A stretch of DNA of 6,026 nucleotides, taken from Pseudobdellovibrionaceae bacterium (GTDB lineage Bacteria; Bdellovibrionota; Bdellovibrionia; Bdellovibrionales; JAMPXM01). Made by a program: the position numbers and the translations under genes. The notes beneath the pieces are model-generated. The model was given only the letters and a program-made list of their open reading frames with translations. It did not search any database and was not told where the DNA came from. Below are positions 1 through 5,040 of the stretch, in pieces (position 1 is the first letter of the stretch; every line of letters begins with the position of its first letter). The stretch is from NCBI GenBank assembly GCA_022843085.1, contig JALHOI010000161.1:1109-7134 (forward strand), read 5' to 3'.

Positions 1-138
1 GACCACCGGGGCGATGCAGACGCTGTAGGACGAGCGCAGAATGAAGCGAGCTGGTTTCTTCCGAGCGAGTGGTGGCGTTTGAAAGAACTTGGCCGAGACC
101 CCGAAGCCGAGCTCTTCGCAAAACCGCCCTGGCTGTAG
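1..138 (+). CDS. C-terminal end of an unidentified protein (partial, 5' end outside window)
   Basis: Frame 1 is open from the first base of the window and stops at TAG (136-138), giving the last 45 residues of a protein whose start lies to the left. The tail is rich in acidic residues and tryptophan and ends ELGRDPEAELFAKPPWL. Its codon choices (CTT, GGC, CGA, GAA, GCC) resemble those of the clear genes in this window, and the stop lies just 17 bases before the convergent gene's stop, which is typical gene packing. I do not recognise a family from this fragment. The alternative is a chance open stretch: 45 codons alone is weak evidence, so the call rests on composition and position. Confidence 0.5.
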   Translation, partial: DHRGDADAVGRAQNEASWFLPSEWWRLKELGRDPEAELFAKPPWL

Positions 139-155
139 GGGAGCTCACCGCCCGC

Positions 156-830
156 TTAGCGCTGAAGCGAGCAAGAAAATGCGGTCGAGATTCCAATGAC
201 ATCCGTCGGCTTCATTGTTTTCGCTGCAAGCTGATCGCGGATAAAATCGGCGATCAGTGGAGAGTTTGTGATATCCATCTGCATCGAATTAAATGGGTGT
301 GTACCCCACTTGCCCGCCGCTTTAAGCGCGCTCAGCAATTTCGTCGAAACACCGAAACTCCCGTTTGGGCGATTCAGGTAAGCGAAGCGTGTGGCCTTCA
401 CGCCAGGGTTGAGATCCCAGCCGCTCTCTTGGGTCGGACCATCGTTGTACAAAAAGTCGGTCACGATCGCGACCGCCGGTGGGCCGCGTGGCGGCAGGTC
501 AGCCTTGGGCGTAACCAGCAAAGCTGCAAAATTATAGAGATCCGTGTGCTCGTACTTCCACAATGACAAGGCGACCGTCTCGCCCGCAATTTGAACCTCG
601 AGATCAGCGCTGCCATCAACGAGTGGCATCGAGACGATCTGAGCGTTCTTTTGAACGGCATCTGCGCTGATCGCGTCGCTCGCGGTAGCGACGGACACGA
701 TGCACTGCATGACTTCCGACGTTGCCGGAGCCGGAGGCGACTCGGCCCGGGCTACTCCTGCGCTAAATGCCAAGATGAAAGCCAAGCAGAAATTAGGAGC
801 AAGACTTAATACGGCCGACCACAGTTTCAC
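156..830 (-). CDS. Secreted protein of unknown function with Sec signal peptide
   Basis: This encodes 224 residues, starting at GTG (830-828) and ending at TAA (158-156). The start is well supported: GAGGAG lies five bases upstream on the minus strand. Residues 1-29 form a classical signal peptide, with Lys2, a hydrophobic core to about residue 24 and a VARA|E site suggesting signal peptidase I cleavage after Ala29. Cys15 lies inside the hydrophobic core and is not a lipobox. The mature part of about 195 residues has no further obvious membrane segment. It carries two cysteines, one near the new N-terminus (in VMQCIV) and one near the C-terminus (in FSCSLQ), which could form a disulfide in the periplasm or outside the cell. 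I recognise no domain. It lies 148 bases downstream of the sugar kinase on the same strand, so it may be co-transcribed or have its own promoter; no strong promoter is visible in the gap. It is a real gene with unknown role. Confidence 0.8.
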   Translation of the reverse strand: MKLWSAVLSLAPNFCLAFILAFSAGVARAESPPAPATSEVMQCIVSVATASDAISADAVQKNAQIVSMPLVDGSADLEVQIAGETVALSLWKYEHTDLYNFAALLVTPKADLPPRGPPAVAIVTDFLYNDGPTQESGWDLNPGVKATRFAYLNRPNGSFGVSTKLLSALKAAGKWGTHPFNSMQMDITNSPLIADFIRDQLAAKTMKPTDVIGISTAFSCSLQR

Positions 831-835
831 AAAGA

Positions 836-841
836 CTCCTC
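836..841 (-). promoter_or_regulatory. Ribosome-binding site GAGGAG of the secreted protein
   Basis: On the minus strand GAGGAG precedes the GTG start at 830 by five bases (TCTTT). It is a near-consensus Shine-Dalgarno sequence and decides in favour of the non-ATG start, which also yields a complete signal peptide. Confidence 0.7.
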
Positions 842-978
842 GTCAAAGAGATTCAATCAACTCTGAATGCCTTCGTGTGCCGCAAAAATCTGCAATTTGC
901 TACGAAGACGGAAGGAATTGAACGAATTGCTTGGATACTCGAAGAGTCGGTCATCAGGCGTGAATCAACGACCGAGAT

Positions 979-2016
979 TTACAACGAATTCAGAACATTC
1001 TCGAGTTCACTGCGGCGGCAAGGAACACAGCCCACTTTACCAACGACAATTCCAGCTGCAATATTCGCCAGCGCACAGCTTTCAACCAGCGAAAGCCCCG
1101 AACCCCACGCAAGAGCGAGAGCCGCAATCACGGTGTCGCCGGCTCCCGTCACATCGAACACCTGCTTGGCGTTGGTCGGAAGATCCGTGATAACTCCACC
1201 TTCGAAAACTCGCATCCCGTCGCGACCGCGGGTAATCACCATCGTCGTCGAACCAATGGCCGTCATGAGCCGTGCTCCGATATCGTTCAATGTCCCGTCG
1301 CTAGCACGCAGCTCGTCGCCGCCAATACCCGCCAGTGCAACTGATTCATCGTGATTCGGCGTCATCACGTCGACGCCTCGGTAAACTTCAAGCGGCGTCG
1401 AACGATACGGATCAGCTAAAATGCGAATCCCTCGCTTCTTGCCGAGCTTCACGCACGCGTGAACCAGGCCTTCACTGATCACGCCCTTCGCGTAATCCTG
1501 AACAATGAGTGCCACGACTTTGGGCGACTCGAGAGCGCGCTCGACATTTTTCAAAACTTCGGTTTCGATTGTCGCGTCTAAAAACCGTTTTTGCTCATAG
1601 TCGACGCGAACGATGTGGTGGTTTTGCACCATCACTCGCAGTTTACGTGTCGTGGGTCGCGAGCGATCGATGACGAGTAAGTCGGTTGGGACTTCAGCCA
1701 CGTTGAGCAGTCCACGAATTTGTGCCGCGCCTGCATCGTCACCGACCACCGAAATGAGTCGTGGGATGCCTCCAAGGCCGCTGATATTTTGAGCAACGTT
1801 TGCGGCCAGACCCAACCGCGATTCTTCTTTTTCAACTTCGACAACAGGAACCGGCGCCTCGGGGCTAATGCGGCGCACCTGACCCAACGTGTATTCATCA
1901 ACGCCGATGTCTCCGACGATGACAACCTCGCGGCCATCAAGCTTAAAAAGACTGTGTTTGAGAGGCGCCGTAAAATCAGCCATGGCTTTGCGAGTCACAT
2001 TTTGTGGATTCGACAT
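979..2016 (-). CDS. PfkB-family sugar kinase, RfaE1/HldE kinase-domain type (heptose 7-phosphate kinase-like)
   Basis: From the start chosen here (ATG 2016-2014) the product is 345 residues. It resembles the N-terminal kinase domain of HldE/RfaE, which phosphorylates D-glycero-D-manno-heptose 7-phosphate at O-1 with ATP on the route to ADP-heptose for LPS inner core. The C-terminal cytidylyltransferase (HldE2) domain is absent, so this is the stand-alone form. Visible landmarks: VIVGDIGVDEY (32-42), RISPEAPVPVV (49-59), GLAANVAQN (69-77, sugar-binding PfkB segment), TPNHDE, and DVTGAGD (288-294) with the expected catalytic base Asp294, followed by GIVVGKVG. Two deviations occur: GLAANV where GGAANV is usual, and DPY (202-204) where E. 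coli HldE has DPK. The start is uncertain. ATG 2025, 2016 and 1983 are in frame and none has a good Shine-Dalgarno; the frame stays open to 2211 but would run into gdh. It is transcribed divergently from gdh. Substrate by homology only; another PfkB sugar substrate is possible. Confidence 0.85.
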   Translation of the reverse strand: MSNPQNVTRKAMADFTAPLKHSLFKLDGREVVIVGDIGVDEYTLGQVRRISPEAPVPVVEVEKEESRLGLAANVAQNISGLGGIPRLISVVGDDAGAAQIRGLLNVAEVPTDLLVIDRSRPTTRKLRVMVQNHHIVRVDYEQKRFLDATIETEVLKNVERALESPKVVALIVQDYAKGVISEGLVHACVKLGKKRGIRILADPYRSTPLEVYRGVDVMTPNHDESVALAGIGGDELRASDGTLNDIGARLMTAIGSTTMVITRGRDGMRVFEGGVITDLPTNAKQVFDVTGAGDTVIAALALAWGSGLSLVESCALANIAAGIVVGKVGCVPCRRSELENVLNSL

Positions 2017-2059
2017 ACCTGGCATCCAACCATGACACTCGCACGATGTAAATCTCGAG

Positions 2060-2088
2060 TTGCCAAGGAGAAGAGCCTCTATTCTACT
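2060..2088 (+). promoter_or_regulatory. Possible sigma70-type promoter for gdh
   Basis: TTGCCA (2060-2065, one mismatch to TTGACA) is followed after 17 bases by TCTACT (2083-2088, four of six matches to TATAAT). It sits 36 bases upstream of the gdh start codon in the divergent intergenic region. The -10 box lacks the important second-position A, so this is only a candidate. Confidence 0.3.
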
Positions 2089-2123
2089 AGGGAACCTTAT
2101 CTCAACCTCTGAAGGCGGAACCG

Positions 2124-3431
2124 ATGGCGACGACCGAAACCAATTCCAACCCACACTCACCTCTGCTTCACGGCGAAGATCTTTACCGCGGCGAAATGTT
2201 CGACAACACAATTAAACTTTTGGATGTCGCGGCGAAAGCGATCAACTGTGATCCGAACGTTTTGTCGCGAATCAAGCGACCGAAAAAAGCGATCGTCGTT
2301 TCTGTTCCTGTGCGAATGGACGACTACCGCGTAAAAGTTTTCACCGGGTTTCGTGTGCAGCACTCGTCGACTCTGGGCCCCTACAAAGGCGGCATTCGGT
2401 ATCACCAAGATGTTTCGTTGTCCGAAGTCGCGGCCCTGGCGACGCTCATGACATTCAAGTGTTCGCTGCTGAATTTGCCGCTCGGCGGAGGCAAAGGGGG
2501 AATCGCCGTTGACCCGACAAAACTTTCACGAACAGAAAAACAAAATCTCACACGTCGTTACACGTCTGAACTTGGAACTTTGATTGGGCCTCAAGTCGAT
2601 ATTCCAGCGCCCGACATGGGCACCGACTCGCAAACTATGGCGTGGATGATGGATACCTACTCGCAAGAAGTTGGCTTCTCGCAGCCCGGAGTCGTCACCG
2701 GCAAACCAATTGAAATCGGCGGATCGCTTGGTCGCAACGGCGCGACGGGCCTCGGCGTCGTCTTCATCGCCGAAAAAGCTCTTGAGAAGCTCGGCATGAA
2801 AATGTCGAACATCACGATGGTCATTCAAGGTTTCGGAAATGTCGGCAGCCACGCGGCACTTTATGCCCACCAACGTGGCGCTAAAATTCTTGCTGTCAGC
2901 GACGTGTCCGGCGGAATACACAACGCAAACGGCCTCGACGTTCCCGAGCTTTTGAAATGGGTCACCGAACACAAAGTGATCAAGGGCTTTCCGAAAGCCG
3001 AGCCCATTTCGAACGAAGCACTGCTTGAGCTGAAGTGTGATGTCCTGGCCCCTTGCGCGATGGAAAACCAAATCAGCGAAGTCAATGCTCCACGAATTCA
3101 AGCAAAAATTATTGTCGAAGGCGCGAACGGACCGACGAACAATGCTGCGACAAAAATTTTGCATGAGCGCGACATTCTTGTGTGTCCCGATATTTTAGCC
3201 AACGGTGGCGGTGTCATCGTGTCGTACTTCGAATGGGTACAAGGTATGGCGTCGTTCTTCTGGACAGAGGAAGATGTGAACGACCGCCTAAAACGCGTCA
3301 TCAACGGCGCTTTCGATAAAGTTTGGGAAATCAAAACTGAAACCAAGCTCGACATGCGGACCGCAGCAATGGGTTCAGCGATTCGCAGGCTCGAGCGCGC
3401 GATGCTGCTTCGTGGACTCTACCCAAGATGA
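2124..3431 (+). CDS. gdhA: Glutamate dehydrogenase (Glu/Leu/Phe/Val dehydrogenase family)
   Basis: 435 residues, start ATG 2124 with AAGGCGGA just upstream. Glutamate dehydrogenase interconverts L-glutamate and 2-oxoglutarate plus ammonia using NAD(P), in the cytoplasm, usually as a hexamer. The N-terminal catalytic domain shows GPYKGGIRYH (Lys88 region, substrate carboxylate binding), LPLGGGKGG with the catalytic lysine at Lys124, and PAPDMGTD with the catalytic aspartate at Asp164; these correspond closely to Lys125 and Asp165 of the clostridial enzyme. The Rossmann domain starts with GFGNVG (236-241), and the second strand ends in VSDVSGG, where the Asp would favour NAD over NADP (inference). 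GANGPTNNAA and the C-terminal helix region complete a normal-length family member. It heads the rightward gene run. A leucine or phenylalanine dehydrogenase is unlikely, since those relatives are shorter (about 350-380 residues). Expect an amphibolic or catabolic role if it is NAD-linked. Confidence 0.93.
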   Translation: MATTETNSNPHSPLLHGEDLYRGEMFDNTIKLLDVAAKAINCDPNVLSRIKRPKKAIVVSVPVRMDDYRVKVFTGFRVQHSSTLGPYKGGIRYHQDVSLSEVAALATLMTFKCSLLNLPLGGGKGGIAVDPTKLSRTEKQNLTRRYTSELGTLIGPQVDIPAPDMGTDSQTMAWMMDTYSQEVGFSQPGVVTGKPIEIGGSLGRNGATGLGVVFIAEKALEKLGMKMSNITMVIQGFGNVGSHAALYAHQRGAKILAVSDVSGGIHNANGLDVPELLKWVTEHKVIKGFPKAEPISNEALLELKCDVLAPCAMENQISEVNAPRIQAKIIVEGANGPTNNAATKILHERDILVCPDILANGGGVIVSYFEWVQGMASFFWTEEDVNDRLKRVINGAFDKVWEIKTETKLDMRTAAMGSAIRRLERAMLLRGLYPR

Positions 3432-3457
3432 CCATCGGACGAAGTCCGACGGGGGCC
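3427..3457 (+). repeat. Hairpin repeat unit, copy 1 (overlaps gdh stop codon)
   Basis: Unit of the form GATGA, stem-loop, GGGCC. The stem pairs 3432-3440 with 3444-3452: nine positions, one of them an A-C mismatch (3434/3450), closed by loop GAA (3441-3443). The gdh TGA stop (3429-3431) lies in the 5' flank. There is no U-run after the stem, so it does not look like a standard intrinsic terminator. Confidence 0.75.
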
Positions 3458-3459
3458 CC

Positions 3460-3489
3460 GATGACCGTCGCACGAGTGCGGCGGGGGCC
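3460..3489 (+). repeat. Hairpin repeat unit, copy 2 (immediately upstream of pyrD)
   Basis: Same GATGA, stem-loop, GGGCC layout as the copy directly before it. The stem pairs 3465-3472 with 3477-3484 (eight pairs including one G-U at 3468/3481) around loop CGAG. Compared with copy 1, one stem pair is swapped from G-C (3438/3446) to C-G (3471/3478), and the A-C mismatch has become G-C (3467/3482), so the fold is kept while the bases differ. The loop is one base longer and the innermost C-G pair opens. Possible roles are a REP-like element, mRNA stabiliser or translational control element. Confidence 0.75.
3483..3487 (+). promoter_or_regulatory. G-run acting as likely ribosome-binding site of pyrD
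   Basis: GGGGG ends five bases before the TTG start at 3493 and can pair with the CCUCC of 16S rRNA with one G-U wobble. Its first two bases are in the 3' arm of the copy 2 hairpin, so folding would partly hide it. No better site exists in the gap. Confidence 0.4.
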
Positions 3490-3492
3490 TAG

Positions 3493-4548
3493 TTGAGCCT
3501 GCGACCTTGGCTTCTTTTGCCTGCGAAACTCGCCCACGACATCGCACCTCTCGGGCTTGATCTCGCCGCGAGTATTTCGCGTCCTGTTGAGGCCCAAGTG
3601 CGGCCGTTCAGTTGGACCCGCAAAGGTCGAACCCTGAACTTCAGAAACCCACTGGGAATCGCGGGCGGCGTCGATAAAGACGGCCGCCAAATTTGGAGCT
3701 GGCACCACTTTGGTGTCGGTTTTGTCGAAGTCGGTACGGTGACTCCGAAGCCTCAACGGCCGAACCCGGGCCGCATCATCGGTCGAGATATTCACAACGA
3801 AGCGCTTTGGAACCGGATGGGATTTCCCGGCCGCGGAGCTCATTTTGCGCGCGGCTCGCTCAGGGATTTTCGCCGTGATGAAGCCATGACTCTGGCCGAA
3901 GAAGGTCGCGGTTTTCGACTACCCATCTTAACGAACATCGGCAAACAGCGCGAAACCTCACTCTCTGAAGCTTCGGCCGACTACGTGTGGTTGATTGATT
4001 TTTTTAACGAGCAAACGCGTTTCGATTCTACGACGTACTCCGATGCCTTCGTGATCAACATCTCAAGCCCGAACACAACAGGGCTGCGCGATTTGTTTTC
4101 GCAATCTCGCCTCTATGAATTTTTAGCTCCTATTGCCGAGCGGCTTGAGTTTCACGGCACGCCGGGCCTCTTGAAACTGAGTCCCGACATGGATTCCGAA
4201 ACGCTTGAAGCCGCAATCGAAGTTTCAGTGAGGCTTGATCTTGACGGATTCATTGCAACAAACACCACGGCGGCTCGTCCTCAGGGAATTTCGTTTCCCA
4301 CCGAGGGCGGCCTCTCGGGTGGTCCGCTTCGATTAAGAGCGCGTCAAGTTTTGCAGACCTTGATCGAAGAACTTGGAACTCGTCGCCAGGGCCGTCTTAT
4401 CATCTCAGCTGGCGGCGTGCTCAGCGGCGAAGAGGCTGCCACGCGCCTATCGCTTGGTGCAGACCTCGTTGAAACGTATAGCGGGCTCGTCTTTCACGGA
4501 CCGAAATTCTTTGATCGCGCACTAAGGCATCTTGAGCTAGGCTCGTAA
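3493..4548 (+). CDS. pyrD: Dihydroorotate dehydrogenase (quinone), class 2
   Basis: 351 residues. The enzyme oxidises (S)-dihydroorotate to orotate, the fourth step of pyrimidine synthesis, with FMN and passes electrons to membrane quinone. The N-terminal segment of about 45 residues before the barrel (LLLPAKLAHDIAPLGLDLAA) matches the class 2 membrane-associating helices. FMN-barrel landmarks: NPLGIAGGVDKDG (52-64, with Lys62), EVGTVTPKPQ, NRMGF (107-111), NISSPNT with the class 2 catalytic serine at Ser192 (E. coli Ser175), LKLSPD with Lys228, ATNTT with Asn257, and the phosphate-binding SAGGV and YSGLVFHGP near the end. The start must be non-ATG: an in-frame TAG (3490-3492) directly precedes TTG 3493, and the N-terminus from TTG aligns with the E. 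coli start. It follows gdh after 61 bases of hairpin repeats and is three bases from the Nudix gene. Confidence 0.94.
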   Translation: MSLRPWLLLPAKLAHDIAPLGLDLAASISRPVEAQVRPFSWTRKGRTLNFRNPLGIAGGVDKDGRQIWSWHHFGVGFVEVGTVTPKPQRPNPGRIIGRDIHNEALWNRMGFPGRGAHFARGSLRDFRRDEAMTLAEEGRGFRLPILTNIGKQRETSLSEASADYVWLIDFFNEQTRFDSTTYSDAFVINISSPNTTGLRDLFSQSRLYEFLAPIAERLEFHGTPGLLKLSPDMDSETLEAAIEVSVRLDLDGFIATNTTAARPQGISFPTEGGLSGGPLRLRARQVLQTLIEELGTRRQGRLIISAGGVLSGEEAATRLSLGADLVETYSGLVFHGPKFFDRALRHLELGS

Positions 4549-4551
4549 ACG

Positions 4552-5034
4552 ATGGACGCGCCGAATCGACCGATGAAACTCGAAATTAAACCGCTCGCCG
4601 TGCCGCGCGGTGTTCGGCCGATTTGGATACCGGTCGTAACCGGCCTTATTCGTAAAGGCGATAAGGTCCTTGTCGGCCAACGCCCCCCGGGCCACACACT
4701 GGCCGGACAGTGGGAATTTCCAGGCGGGAAAATTGAAAAAGGCGAATCGCCCGAACAAGCGCTGAAGCGAGAACTTGTTGAAGAGCTTGGGATCGATGTC
4801 GAAGTCGGGCCTCTGCGCCTCGCGGCGAGCCACACCTACGGCGAAATTTCGATTCTCATCATGTTTTACGATGTGCTGTTTTGGAAGGGCGAACCTAAAC
4901 TTCAACAGCACACCGAGCTTCGTTGGATTGCTCCACACGAATTCAAAGACCTTTCAATTCCAGACGCCAATCGCAAAATTATCGACCGAATCATTGAAGT
5001 TTTGACGAGTGACCGAGCCGAAGGTTCGAGGTAG
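4552..5034 (+). CDS. mutT: MutT-like Nudix hydrolase (probable 8-oxo-dGTP diphosphatase)
   Basis: 160 residues. The Nudix box is complete and spans residues 59-81 (GKIEKGE ... RELVEELGI): Gly59, Glu65, Arg73, Glu74, Glu77 and Glu78 sit as in G-x5-E-x7-R-E-U-x-E-E-x-G-U and would bind the catalytic Mg2+. The context around it (GQWEFPGGKIEKGE, later GEISILIMFYDV and LRWIAPHEF) is close to MutT, which cleaves 8-oxo-dGTP to the monophosphate and pyrophosphate and so keeps oxidised guanine out of DNA. Other nucleotide substrates are possible, as Nudix specificity is hard to read from sequence. Compared with E. coli MutT (about 129 residues) there are roughly 20 extra residues at the N-terminus, so ATG 4573 (residue 8) is an alternative start. 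ATG 4552 is preferred because it follows the pyrD stop by three bases; AGG at 4539-4541 is a distant, weak Shine-Dalgarno. Confidence 0.88.
   Translation: MDAPNRPMKLEIKPLAVPRGVRPIWIPVVTGLIRKGDKVLVGQRPPGHTLAGQWEFPGGKIEKGESPEQALKRELVEELGIDVEVGPLRLAASHTYGEISILIMFYDVLFWKGEPKLQQHTELRWIAPHEFKDLSIPDANRKIIDRIIEVLTSDRAEGSR
5011..5034 (+). other. GAA-loop hairpin across the end of the Nudix gene
   Basis: Bases 5014-5019 pair with 5023-5028 (six pairs, one G-U) around loop GAA (5020-5022), with weaker flanking pairing. It lies at the last codons of the Nudix gene and contains part of the glycosyltransferase ribosome-binding site. The layout (TGACC, stem, GAA loop, stem, then a G- and C-rich flank) recalls the repeats before pyrD, but similarity is low and it is coding, so it may be chance. 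Confidence 0.3.
5028..5031 (+). promoter_or_regulatory. Ribosome-binding site GAGG of the glycosyltransferase gene
   Basis: GAGG ends nine bases before the GTG at 5041, inside the last codons of the Nudix gene. It supports GTG 5041 as the start, together with the typical GT-B N-terminus MRILFITR that follows directly. Confidence 0.5.
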
Positions 5035-5040
5035 CCCCCT

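Noticed and set aside
69..566. 165-codon open frame on the plus strand
   Set aside because: It lies mostly opposite the secreted-protein gene, which has a strong ribosome-binding site and signal peptide. This frame's product is arginine-rich with no family features, as expected of an antisense shadow.
871..907. Inverted repeat CTTCGT/ACGAAG with inner GCAAA/TTTGC as a terminator after the kinase
   Set aside because: Short, interrupted stems with a large loop and no U-run on the minus strand; could easily be chance.
875..1354. Plus-strand frame over the kinase C-terminal part
   Set aside because: It is opposite the conserved VTGAGD region of the kinase; Ser/Pro/Thr-rich low-information product typical of a shadow.
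2017..2211. Extending the sugar kinase upstream to an ATG at 2211
   Set aside because: It would overlap the start of gdh by 88 bases on the opposite strand, and the added residues have no match to kinase N-termini.
2526..3164. 212-codon open frame antisense to gdh
   Set aside because: gdh is unmistakable here; this frame shows no motif and has shadow-type composition.
3427..3492. Intrinsic transcription terminator between gdh and pyrD
   Set aside because: Both hairpins are followed by GGGCC rather than a run of T, and pyrD shows no separate promoter in the gap.
3331..3843. 170-codon minus-strand frame spanning the gdh end, hairpins and pyrD start
   Set aside because: It runs opposite two clear genes and through the repeat region, with an Arg/Pro-rich product and no recognisable domain.
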